Assembly: GCA_022570795.1 (NCBI GenBank)
Contig: JAKUDP010000003.1
Location: 1,240,001 to 1,304,000 of the forward strand
Direction of reading: 5' to 3'
DNA length: 64,000 nt
DNA from: Sphaerulina vaccinii
Taxonomy: Eukaryota; Ascomycota; Dothideomycetes; Mycosphaerellales; Mycosphaerellaceae
The translations under genes were made by a program, and so were the position numbers. The notes beneath the pieces were generated by a model. The model made no database searches. It was not told the origin of the DNA and saw only the letters and a program-made list of their open reading frames with translations. Position 1 is the stretch's first letter. The number at the start of each line of letters is the position of its first letter. This document shows, in pieces, positions 1-11,103 of this stretch.

Positions 1-714
1 TGACGCTAATATGTAGCAGGTCACATCAGCGAGTCGCAGCGAAACCTCATCCTCTAGCACGCCTCGTCAGCAGTCTTCCAACACAGTTACCTATCACGTT
101 ACATTACCTCGGATACACAGGCTGCATACAGAGGCCTAGAACCCCAAACAGCGCTGATGCGAGCGGCTAGTGGCATGTCACGGACGATCGATCCTCGTCG
201 GCCGACACAGCTCAGCGACGACCAACAGGCCCAAGTAAGACAGCACCCAGAGGTCAGACTTCTCCGCCGATGTCAGGACAGTCTGAAGAGGAAAGTGCGC
301 GAGACGTACGGAACTACCACACGTGCGAAGGGATCGGCCATCTACAATGCGTACCATGACGCGCGCCGAGCTCACCAGAACGCGCTCAAGGCTGTTCGGA
401 AGGCGTTGATCGCCGAAAGTAGAACGGCATATTGAAAGAGACAGCCTGTGGCGGATATTTCACGACAGTTGCGCGGCGACTTCGAGGACAAATCAGCGGC
501 ATATGCACTGAACGACAGCCCTGCTCTTAGCCAACGGCGTCGCCGGGCTATTTCCGCACTGCTTACCTTCGCTACGTCCGATCCGGTGGAGGAGAGCAAG
601 CGCCGCACGGAAGCGATTGCTGCGGTGGCCGCGATTAGCCGGCATCGGGAGGCTCCAGTCCCGAAAGCTTGCCGCCCGAAGCAGGCGTCCTTTGTGGACA
701 GTAAAGGACGATAG
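1..714 (+). pseudogene. DUF3435 (tyrosine-recombinase-like, FluG/captain superfamily) gene, C-terminal part, with stops
   Basis: One frame runs from the window edge to a TAG at 712-714, interrupted by TGA (1-3), TAA (7-9), TAG (55-57) and TGA (433-435). Residues around 58-110 (HASSAVFQHSYLSR) match the end of the recombinase domain, where the Tyr at 88-90 sits where the nucleophile is expected. Next come the SRTIDPRRP motif (from about 175), a charged helical stretch, and KRQPVADISRQL directly after the TGA, which is where this family usually has that motif. TAG at 55-57 sits where a Gln is expected (CAG to TAG) and TGA at 433-435 fits CGA or TGG, so both look like RIP products. Base composition is otherwise normal. 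The frame ends about 30 bases before a deeply RIPped block, so any C-terminal zinc-finger region is missing. Family assignment is from recalled motif order. Whether it was a Starship captain or another DUF3435 paralogue cannot be told. Confidence 0.8.
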
Positions 715-3701
715 GGCGTCGATGCTGATCTGGGCGACGAGGTTAGAGCTCCCGTAATCAATATAACTAATACTCTTATTAATTAGTACTCTATATATTA
801 CTATATACCTCTACTTTTATATTAGAAGAAAAAGTTTAGTATTCTAATTATACTATAGTAGGTATTAGAGCTATTAATAAGACTATTCTAGCCTTACTAG
901 CTAAATATAGTCTATATAGCTTTATTACTACTTTACTTATAAAAAGTATATTAGAAGAATATTACTAGCTACTACTACCTATTACTATATATAGCTATCT
1001 AGAAACTACTAGGTATTTATATAAGTATTCTCTATATAGATAGAAGGTTATATAGTTCTATATAGAGAATATAAGCTATTTTAGTATATTTTTCTAATAA
1101 AGTAGAACTAGCTAGATACTATAGTATTTAAAATATTAAAGCTACTACTATAATAAAGTTAGAGAATATAAAATAGAAAAGTAAGAAAGTAAAAAAGTAG
1201 AAAAAATTCTTTTTTTTTATTATAGTATATAGTATAGTAGAATATAGAAATAGCTAGAAGTTCTATATAGAAGTTTTTTAACTATTAGTAGAATAAAAAG
1301 TTTATAGATTCTATAAAGTTAGTATTATAGTTCTTATATAGATTATAGTAGATAGAACTTAAACTAACTTTAATTTAAACTAATAGTAAATATATTCTAG
1401 ATAGTAAAAAACTACTATTACTTCTATATCTAGATAAATAGGTATTCGATATATTATAATACTAATCTATATATTATAATCGAGATATTAATATTAAAAT
1501 ATAAAGCCTATATAACTAATATTTAGTACTCTATTAATATACTTTTATACTACTTTAAATTATATAGTCGAACTTAACTTAATCTAGTAATATATTTTAT
1601 TACTATAATCTTCTAGTTATTATTATATAGATTAAAATCTAAAAAGATAATAAATAGTAATTTAGCTTTACTAGGTTAGAAGTATTAAGTTAGAAATTAT
1701 AAGTTAGAAAATAGAAATATAAAATATACTAGTAGATAATCTATTAGTAGTAGATAAATATCTATTAAAGCTTTTATTTTATATACTTATTTCTAAAGAC
1801 TAGAGATATATAATATTAAAACCTAGAAGTTAAACTATATATTCTAGATACTATAAATAGGTTTTTAAATTTAATTATAGCTAGAAAGTATTTATAGTAG
1901 AGAACTATAATATAGATAAGAACTTAGCTAATTTTATTTAGATAGAATATATATATAACTTTATATATAATAGCTATATATTCTTTTCGGAGTAAATATA
2001 AAAATATATTTAGAAAGTATAACTAGATAGTAATAAAAAAGGTAAATAAAATTATATAACTATACTAAGCTTAAGTTTATATTATTATATCTTTTAATAG
2101 CTACTTTTATATATATACTTTCTACTATATATAAAGCTAGCTACTATACTAGAATAATATTATATATATCTAAAGCTAGATATATTTATATAATACTAAT
2201 ACTTTTTTATAAAAGTAGAGTTTTTCTTTTTCTAAATAAGCTAATTCTACTAATTTTATATAGCTAATATAGAATATAAGTATATATTTTATTTAGCTTT
2301 ACTACTTACTATCTTATTTATAAAGCTCTTTTTATTATTCTCTAGCTATTTAAAGTAGTAGCCTAGTTATATAAACTTATAGAAGAAGCTAGATTTATTA
2401 GCTTTATTATAGAAGGTACTTCTCTAGCTATTAGTAGTACCTCTTCTATACTATCTTTATAGAATATAAGCTTTAGTTACTCTCTTCTATACTACTTTGC
2501 TTTTCTTTTAGTCTACTACTTAGATAAGAGTAAAATAATAGAGTTAAAAGAGTATAACTAATCTATTATATAGTAAATATATACTTTTAGATACCTAAGT
2601 TATAGTAGCTATAAATATAATATATATATATAAGTTTCTAGAACTCTAATATAATTATTTTACTATCTATATATTATTATAATAACTAATATTAAATTTA
2701 TACTTACTCTAAATAATTACTTTTTAAAACTATAATCTATACTCTATAGAGAGCCTATAGTATTTAAGTAAAAGTCCTTACTAGAGGTACTAGACTACTA
2801 GATTAATTAAGCTATATTTTAATAATAATTTAGTTAAAAAAGCTCTATATTACTATATATTAATAGTAGTAGTAGTAGGTAAAAAATACTAAAGCTTTCT
2901 AAAAAATAATATTTAATTAATTCTATATAGTAAAAATATATCTTTACTAAATAGTATTTTTAGTAGTAATAAATTACTATATCTAAGAGAGTAGGCTTAT
3001 TTTATATTTTTATAAAACTACTCTATTATATAAAGGTAGCCTACTAGTAATTAGTATAACTAGTTTTACTTTAGCTTTAACTCTATAAACTTTAGATCTT
3101 ATTAAATACTAATATCTAGGCTTTAAGTAAATAAGTATTCTAGCTCTAATAACTCTATAGTAATATAAATAATAGTAGCCTATTAGTTAGTAGATAATAT
3201 AGAAATATATTATTAATTAGTATTTTATATAGCTTAGATTAGTATTTTCTTTTAACTTAATTATAAAAATATTTAAATACTCTATAGTAGTAGCTTATAT
3301 AAAATTAAATTTAGAGCTTAGTTCTTATACTAAAGAGAACTACTATTCTTAGTTAGCCTACTTTTACTTTATTTCTATATAATATTTTCGAATTATTATT
3401 TAAATATATATAAAGTAGTATATATATTCTATATACTACTTTCTATATCTAGTTCTCTATTAATTAATCTCTAGCTAGGTAGAATATCTAGTAACTTTAT
3501 AGATCTATACTATAAGAATATAAAAATATCTAATACTTAAAAATATTATACTAAGAACTAGCTTTACTATTTCTATTTTTTCTATTATAGAATTAGAGAA
3601 GTAAGTTAAGTTTTTAAAGCTATATACTAAAAAAATACTCTTTTCTCCTCTATTAAATATTAACTTAGTTTTCTAAATACTATATACTAGAGAATATATA
3701 G

Positions 3702-3810
3702 AATATAGTTTAATTCTTCTACTTTTAGTATTTAGTTTTCTATCTATTAAAATTTAGAATAGAGTAAAGTTTAAATTATAGAATAGTATACTATAAGCTA
3801 TATAATAGTA
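3702..3810 (+). repeat. 109-bp dispersed repeat, copy A
   Basis: Aligns without gaps to 6671-6779. The shared core includes acttttagtatttagttt and agagtaaagtttaaat. Both copies are RIPped. They could be remnants of short terminal repeats of an element about 3 kb long or of a dispersed repeat. No clear TG..CA ends or target duplication were seen. Confidence 0.45.
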
Positions 3811-6670
3811 TTACTATATATTTAGATATCTATTTATATAATATAGCCTATTCCTCTACTAGTTACTAGAAGTTAGTAGCTTATTTTAGTAAGCCTAAAG
3901 CTTTAGAATAATAGAGCTTAAGTATTAATACCTCTATACTACTTTTATATTACTTTTCTAGCTACTTATATAAATATCTTTTAATAATACTATCTACTTC
4001 TAATATTTATCTATTTATTATAAATCTAATTATATACTTCTAAATACTAGTAGATTCTCCTTCTATTTATATCTACTAAAATACTATAACTTAGAGAAAG
4101 AGCTATATCTATATATATCTATATAGTATATATAGCTATATATAGTACTTACTAATAAAAAAGAGCTTACTACTAAGAGTCTTCTAGTTTTAGATTTAGA
4201 ATAGGTAAGTAGGTACCTATTTCTAGCTAAAGTAGTATATAGAAGAAATAAGCTAATAGAATTTAGATATTAAAAAGAAAGTTTTCTAGTAAGGTTAACT
4301 AGAGTTCTATACTATATAATTATTTCTCTTTAATTTAATATAGTAAGTAACTAGCTTCTATTTATTCTTTATATTAATTTAAAATTAACTTAGAAGAGAG
4401 TTTAGAAAAAGTAAAACTAAAATATAGAAGTTATTTTTATAATAAAAAATATATATAGTTTTTTAATATTATAGTACTACTTTCCTTTCTATTTAGTTTA
4501 AGAAACTTATAAGCTAAACTATATAAGTATAATATTAAAGAAGAGCTTTTACTAGCTATTTACTCTACTTTTAATATTTTTACTTTTATAGAAAATACTT
4601 TTTTTAGCTATATTCTTTAATAAAGTATCTACTTAGTATAGTAGTAAAATATATATAAATAGAATATAAAGAAATAATATATATACTAGTATAGTACTAA
4701 AATCTAGTAATAATAGAATATATTAATTATTATATTTAGTTATAACTACTATATTATAGCTAAAATAGTACTTCTTTTCTAACTAGATTTACTAGAGCTT
4801 TAATATTTCTAAATACTAGTATATAAAAAAATACCTATTCTATAAAGTTTTTAGTTCTTAAAGAAAAGTAATAGAATAGTAAAAAAGTACTTATATCTAA
4901 AAAATAGATTTATTTATCTATATTTTATATACTAATATAAGTTTTTTATAGGTCTATATAGAATAGTCTATATAGTTTATAAAGAGAGAACTATAGCTAT
5001 AGCTTAAGTTAAAAACTCCTTTATCTACTTAGCCTATCTAGCTAAAGCTCTACTACTATACTACTATTTAGACTCTATACTATATCTATTTCTAGATATT
5101 TCCTAAGCTAGTTTTTATCTATATAGGTATATATCTTATTATCTTATATATATCTATAGTTATAGTATCTTTACTATAGAGTAGTTAAAATAGGTAGGTA
5201 TATCTAGCCTATACCTCTAGCTTTTTAACTAGTCTAGTAACTAGCTATTTTCTTTATTCTTTTTTATTATAGATTACCTATATAGTTATATCTCGATATT
5301 AGTATCTATAGTACTACTCTTACTTATTCTCTAAATAATATAAGCTTTATAATTTTATTTTACTTTCTACTTTAGCTTCTATTATATAATCTATAGTTAT
5401 AAAATCTATATTATAGTTTTTAGATAGCTACTATCCTTCTATCTATCTATCTATTCTATTTCTCTTATATATTTATAGTAGTATACTTCTAGTAGTATCT
5501 ATTATAGAAGTAGGTTTATAATACTAACCTCTACCTTATAATAGTTAATTAGAGATTTTATAAATAGGTAGAAGGTAGATAAGCTAATTAACTATAGATA
5601 TAATTATATTATTATATATTTTATTTTAGTACCTAGTTAGCTAGTAAAGTATAGCTACTAGTAAGAGAAGGCTATACTAGGCTATAGTTCTAGTAATTAT
5701 TCTATTTTATATTTTATACTTTTAGATAGTAAAGTTAGTAGATAGTCTCTTAGCTTTCTTCTCTTATTAAAAGAGGTTTATAGCTAGTTCTATATATAGG
5801 TAACTTCTATTACTAGCCTAAAAGATATATTAATTACTTACTAAGCTACTATAAGCTTATTATAATAATATAATAAAGTAAAGTATTAAATACTAATCTA
5901 AAGTAGGTTCTAAAGTAAGTTTAGCTAGCCTAATATTTATATATAACTATAATATATAGATCTATTACCTCTATATAAAGTATAATTAGTTTAGCCTCTA
6001 TATATTTCCTATATTATATAGTAGTCTACTAGATATTAATATAACTTAAAAGGAAAGAAATTAACTAGCTTAGGAGTAACTATATACTTATATAATAATT
6101 ATAATATTATATTCTTAGGCTAATATTATTCTATTATTATAGGTATATTACTAGTATCTTAGTATTTCTATTACTTAATAGAAATCTCTTCTAGGTCCGA
6201 GTAACTAGATATAACTTATAAATTAGACTATATAGTCTATTCGAGTAGGTACTAGTATATATTAATTTAGTAAATTACTTTATTAGTATACTATAACTAT
6301 AGGTATATATTCTCTACTTATATACTTTATTCTCTCTAGAACTTTTTACTTAAATCTAACTACTAATTATACTAGTATATAGTTTTATAGATAGCTATAA
6401 TAACCTATAGACCCTATACTAGATATAATACTCTAGCTATAGTATTATAGAATAGTAGTAGTAATAGTAGTATCTCTTCTAAAAGTAGTAATTATAGTAT
6501 TATAATATATTTAATTAGTAGATCCTCTATTTAGCTAAGTAGGTAGGCTTATAATTCCTACTACTAAGTTTTAGAAGTATTAGCTATAAGTCTATTCTTC
6601 GATAATTTAATATAGTAAGTTAAATATTATTAGCTTATAAGTTAGTTAAAAAGAGCTAAAGACTATATAA

Positions 6671-6779
6671 AATATAGTTTTATTCTACTACTTTTAGTAT
6701 TTAGTTTCCTATTAATCGAGATTCTAGATAGAGTAAAGTTTAAATAGTAGAGTAGTATATAGTATACTATATAGTAGTA
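6671..6779 (+). repeat. 109-bp dispersed repeat, copy B
   Basis: Partner of 3702-3810, same orientation, roughly four fifths identical by eye. Many but not all differences are transitions. It lies in the same RIPped block, and similarity stops soon after both ends. Confidence 0.45.
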
Positions 6780-7409
6780 TTTCTAATCTACTACTATAGT
6801 ATAGTATATATATAGCTAGTAGAATATTAGCTCTAGAGTAAGCTCTAAAAGCCCCTATAAGTATATAGTATACTATAGCCTTACTATCTATTTAGAGTAA
6901 TAGTAGGTACTAATATTCTATACTTAGAGCCTAGTAAGAGAATATATATATTAGCTATAGTAGAGTTTATAAATTATTAATTAGAAAAGAGATATAAAGT
7001 ATAGAGACTATATCTATAGTATAATTAGCTAAAGACTCTAGAAGAAAAGTATAAATATAAACTAGGTAGATTACTTACTTATATTAGAGCTATAGTAGTA
7101 GTAGTAACTTATTTACTATAAGCTCGGACTCTAGGTAGCCTTTAATAGCCGATATAGATCTAAGCGCCTATAATACTACTATACTAGATAACTCTATAAG
7201 AAACTTTCTAGGTAAAAGCTATAAGTTAAAATAGTAAAGCTATATAAGATACTAGAATCTATAGTACTAAATATAGTCGAATAGCTTAAGTAAAAAATAT
7301 AAGATATATCTATTAGTTACCTATATTAGTAGCCGACTATATAAAAAGATTTAGTATAATTATAGAGTTAGTAGAATATACTAAGATAGCTTATAAACTC
7401 TATATAGAA

Positions 7410-7481
7410 CTATATATTCTATTAAGTAAGTATCTAGATAGCTATCTATATATTCTATTAAGTAAGTATCTAGATAGCTAT
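7410..7481 (+). repeat. Perfect 36-bp tandem duplication
   Basis: Two adjacent identical 36-bp units (7410-7445 and 7446-7481). Thirty-six is a multiple of three, and in the plus frame they encode the same twelve residues twice (around YILLSKYLDSYL). The absence of any difference in heavily mutated sequence suggests that the duplication is younger than most of the RIP. Confidence 0.85.
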
Positions 7482-9289
7482 CTATATACTTTAGTATTAG
7501 ATATTACTAGGTATCTATTAATCTATTCTAAAACTACTCTAAAATATATTAGTATAGTTAGATATCTACTATAGAGTATCTCTAATATATAGTAGTTATA
7601 CTAGTAGCAAGTAGAGTTTAGAATAAAAATATTTTAGTACTTTAAGTTAAGATCGAGGCTCTACTATTATAAACTATAACTATAGCGCTAGTCTTATAGT
7701 AGGCTAGAAGAATAATATATATATAATATTAGTTAGTAAAGCTACTCTTATTTACTAGAAGCTTATTACTAATATATTAACTTATAACCTAGAAGAGCTT
7801 AACTCGAACGAGATATCTAAATAAATATATAGAACTACTTCTAATATAGTATATAGTTAAACTATATATTTAATATTCTAATAAGAATTATATTATAACT
7901 TTTTTTAACTTAGAAAATTATATAATAGTTATAGTAGTAGCTATTATTAATATAGATAGACTTTTATAGATCTAGAATATAATCTTATATAGAACCTATA
8001 GAAGCTTAGATATTAGAGGTAAATTCGAGTTATTAATTAAATAATAGACTAATAGAGCTAGTTATTATATAGCTAGTTTATAAGAATTTAGATACTCTAT
8101 TAAAATAAGAGATATAGAAGGCTAGTACTATTATAGTAAAGACTAAAAAGAGTATAAGTTACCTACTAGATATATAAATAGAAAGTACTTATAATATCTA
8201 ATAGTACTATAAGTACTACTAGCCTATCTATTACTAAATCTAAATATTCTATTATATTAGAATATATATTATTAAACTCTACTAGTAATATATAATAGAA
8301 TAAAAAGAGAGTTTAAAAAGAAATAGTAATTAAAAAATAGAAATATAATTAGTATTAACTATATATATAAAATATTTAAAGAATATATAAAAAAGTATAA
8401 AAGTATTTCTACTTATATTATATAATATAAGAGAGAACCTTTAAGTCGCTAGAGCTAGGTATAATAAGCTATAATTATTATATAGATTCTATTATTTATA
8501 TAATATATACTATTTACTATTTATATATTTTCTATATTTAAAAAAAAAAATATTATACTACTATATTAGAGCTTCTAGTATAAGAATTATAGTAATACTT
8601 TTAATTATTATCTAGAGTAGTAATATATACTTTAATATAGATAGCTTAGTATTACTTAGTATTTTATTAATATTCTATCTAAGTATAAAAAAAACTTTAA
8701 ATTTTATTTTTATTTATTTCTAAAATAATACTACTACTACTACTTTTAGAGCTATTCTATCTACTAGAATACTATATTTAAAAAGTATAGCTAGAAGCAA
8801 ATATAGGAGATTATATATACTAAGATAGATAATAGTTAGTAGAAAATATATTAATATCTACTTTACTTTCTTTAGATACTTAGATAGATAGTTAAAGTAG
8901 TAGTTAATTCTATAAAGTACTTTGTTAGAAAATTTAAATTAGATTATATTAAAAAAAATATTATAAAGTAAAAGTAGATAGATAATAGTATTACTATCTA
9001 TTAGAATATTATTAGTAGATTTTAGAAAATAGTTATAGAATAAAAAGCCAAACTACCTAGAATATATTTTTTTATATAAGTAAAGAAAGTATAATTAATT
9101 TATTAATTTTATTCTATATAGTTTTAGCTACAATCTACTATAGCTACTTCTACGAATTAGTTATATTATATCTATTCTATTTGTAGTTATCCCTACCTTC
9201 TTTAAGATATTCTAATAGTAGTTGCTTACAATCTCGAATAAAAGAGCTAAAGCCTAGTTATAGTTAGCCTTCTATAGGAAGGTATGTTT

Positions 9290-9543
9290 ATATTATAATA
9301 GTAACAAATTTACCTATACTATAACATTGCTCAGACCTTGTACAAAAGATAACTAATTAGATGTTCTAGTAAGAGGCGGACTAAACTGCCTCCACTCGTA
9401 ACGAATGAAGCGGATGATCGGAAACAAAACAAGGCAGAAAAGGGCCATAAAGATGCCAAACACCAAAGTACCCCAGTCCATAATTAGAGAAGCGGCGGAA
9501 GATACAGCATGTAGCTAAGGCAATACACTTCATCGAAGGCAAC
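9290..9543. other. Left margin of the normal-composition island, no gene seen
   Basis: CpA and TpG reappear from about 9290 and composition becomes normal by about 9380. No coding frame, RNA gene or repeat was recognised. The word ctcgtaacg at 9395-9403 recurs as the left arm of the hairpin at 9867. Confidence 0.5.
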
Positions 9544-9865
9544 TGTTACGGTTCTGACGCAGGGCAGTGACAGCCATTCGCTTAGGACAGGTGAGCAGGC
9601 AAGAAACCCACAAGGTAGCTGCTCACGCCAAGGAGATCAAAGAGATTACAAGAAGCAACGAGAGTGGGATCACGGTGATCAAGGTGATCACGCCAAGACT
9701 GGCAACTATATAGACGACGCTCTTTCACTCTAGATAGGAGCTTCGTGCTCAACTCATTTCAAGTATCTAATACATACTGTTTGGATTCACTACCTTCAGG
9801 ACGAGAGACATCACTGCAAAGGAACATACCCCGATATCCTGATAATGGTACAGCGGGTCCTAACA
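9544..9865 (+). mobile_element. Solo LTR of a Gypsy-type retrotransposon (probable)
   Basis: The 322-bp segment begins TGTTACGG and ends TCCTAACA, so TGTTA/TAACA form 5-bp terminal inverted repeats of LTR type. A TATA-like ctatatag near 9706 is followed by a pyrimidine-rich stretch like a U3/R boundary, and the last third (attcactaccttcagga and the end) resembles fungal Gypsy LTRs as recalled. No internal retroelement sequence follows, so it is solo. The flanks gcaac (9539-9543) and gctcg (9866-9870) do not match, so no target duplication supports it. It is essentially unmutated, which fits RIP's length threshold for repeats. It is unrelated to the RIPped LTRs further right. Confidence 0.6.
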
Positions 9866-9866
9866 G

Positions 9867-9894
9867 CTCGTAACGTTCGGCTTGACGTTACGAG
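9867..9894. repeat. Perfect 9-bp hairpin next to the solo LTR
   Basis: ctcgtaacg (9867-9875) and cgttacgag (9886-9894) are perfect inverted arms around a 10-nt loop, starting two bases after the proposed LTR end. There is no T-run, and the role is unknown. Confidence 0.7.
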
Positions 9895-9903
9895 GAGACC
9901 AAT

Positions 9904-10033
9904 AGTGCGAGGGCATCCAGAGTGCATAGGCAGGGGACTGACAGTATGAGGGGAACCAACAATGCAAGGGAGAGCAAAACCAACAGTACAGGGGCACGGG
10001 CCCCACAGTGTGAGGGGATCAACAGTGCAGGGG
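9904..10033 (+). repeat. Degenerate minisatellite, core near AGTGCGAGGG
   Basis: A 10-base core recurs seven times with variants, starting at 9904, 9921, 9943, 9961, 9985, 10007 and 10024, with spacing of 17-24 bases and often preceded by caac. Apparent open frames across it on either strand come from the repeat and are not genes. Confidence 0.7.
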
Positions 10034-10253
10034 AAGGTGAAATCTGACGTTGCTTCCCTTGCACTGTTCATTCTCCCGGAGTACAACCTGTTCGAAGGCT
10101 CGAGAATGTTCCGGCATCGCATCCTTATTGCTGATAGGATGTACTCGAATGCTATCGACCTGCCTCTGTGAAACCTTGAGGAAAGAGCAGGGTAACTACA
10201 CAAAAGGTTTCGAGCCCATGAGCTCGAAGTATGCCGACAAGGCAGAAGATACG

Positions 10254-10263
10254 TATATTTAAA
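10254..10263 (+). promoter_or_regulatory. TATA-like element upstream of the small secreted-protein gene
   Basis: tatatttaaa lies about 250 bases before the ATG at 10515. The stretch after it is rich in CA and CT (for example catactcaacacacgctccc), as in many fungal 5' leaders. Transcription start is not known. Confidence 0.4.
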
Positions 10264-10514
10264 GGATCATTGTCTCCGCATCTGTTCCAAGAGTGCGCAC
10301 CTGCTATTGAAACATACTCAACACACGCTCCCATAGTAGCTCGCCAGACTTATAGGCCCTGCTCTTTGTACTGTCACCGATCTCTACAAGGTTCTACTAG
10401 AACAAGTGGTTGCTCGACGTTATATGTGAGATAGCTTCTAGCTTCGAGCTGAACGACTGGGTGGCTAAGCCGATCAAAGACAGGATTGAGCCCACAACAC
10501 CATAAATCACCACA

Positions 10515-10739
10515 ATGCAAGCATACAAGATCCTAGCTCTATACCTGGGAATTCCGCATCTTGTTACCGCATATTGCAAGTACTGCCCCACTTTTCAGGA
10601 TGCAGCATGTTACGACGACAACGGACATTGCCATGGTCCTAGCCGTATCAAATACAACTACATTGTTGGAGTCAATGCTTGCTGCGATGACTCAACACAT
10701 CCACATGTCGTATGTAAGGCGTGTGTCAACGGAACGTGA
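10515..10739 (+). CDS. Small cysteine-rich secreted protein, 74 residues (effector-like)
   Basis: ATG sits in a good fungal context (caccacaATG). Residues 1-19 form a signal-peptide-like start: Lys5, a hydrophobic run (ILALYLGIPHLV) and small residues before Tyr20. The remaining 55 residues hold eight cysteines (21, 24, 32, 39, 56, 57, 67, 70) in the order CxxC-C-C-CC-CxxC, enough for four disulfides. Length, secretion signal and cysteine density are typical of fungal secreted effector or antimicrobial-like proteins, but no named family was recognised. It is the only clean gene-like frame in the window, lies in the island between RIPped blocks, and has no CpA-type stop. The GT of gtgagt begins at 10736 and overlaps the TGA, so the last residues could instead be joined to a further exon. 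Expression is unproven. Confidence 0.65.
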   Translation: MQAYKILALYLGIPHLVTAYCKYCPTFQDAACYDDNGHCHGPSRIKYNYIVGVNACCDDSTHPHVVCKACVNGT

Positions 10740-11103
10740 GTGAGCGTACTACAGAGGTAGTGAGTTGGTCTTGATGAGGGTTTGGACGATGGCAAAAGGA
10801 ACAACACAGTCATATATGGGATGCCTATGCCAGGTTGGCTGTCTCTCTGCCTAAGTGGGTACTGTGCTGTTCTCTGTTCCACCCTTTGTACCGCAAGCGG
10901 GCCTTCAAGATGCCTTCGTCGGGCGGCCATGCCACTATCAGGAGTAATACCGGTTGCAAGCCCCCTACCTGTTATTAGCCTAAAGAAATAGCCGAGCCCG
11001 CATGTCGAGGCTGTGTACCTAAGCATGGCATATGAAAATGTACGTCCTTGTGGCAGACAATCGTTGGTCGGGGTCGCTGCATCCCTTCCGTCTATGTAAC
11101 GTA
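10740..11103. other. Spacer without a recognised gene
   Basis: Normal composition. Open frames on both strands (one minus frame spans 10658-11161) show no signal peptide, domain or conserved motif and overlap the dynamin-like gene's last exon or the secreted-protein gene. Nothing is supported here apart from a possible 3' UTR. Confidence 0.4.

Larger units (their letters stand above)
745..9290. other. Deeply RIPped AT-rich block 1, family not identified
   Basis: From about 745 the sequence turns abruptly into TA-rich DNA in which CpA/TpG is almost absent while CpT/ApG remains common, the signature of RIP on both strands. The few CpA/TpG sites noticed by eye (near 2507, 7607, 8778, 8922, 9049) are all CAA or TTG. 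Stretches such as 7.1-8.4 kb on the plus strand have long runs where the only stops are TAG or TAA, as in a RIPped gene, but no family was recognised. RIP density fades over about 9100-9300. No LTR pair with target duplication was found here, so the original element or elements are unknown. Confidence 0.75.

Noticed and set aside
157..714. Two separate small genes at 157-435 and 448-714
   Set aside because: They are in the same frame, with family motifs running across the TGA between them and upstream of 157, so they are one broken gene.
745..9290. Inserted mitochondrial or plastid DNA because of AT-richness
   Set aside because: CpA/TpG depletion with CpT retained on both strands is a RIP pattern, and no organellar gene was recognised.
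9539..9870. Target duplication around the solo LTR
   Set aside because: gcaac and gctcg differ at two positions that are not RIP-type changes.
9811..10203. 130-codon minus-strand open frame
   Set aside because: It reads through the degenerate minisatellite, giving a repetitive Pro/Thr/Cys chain with no domain.
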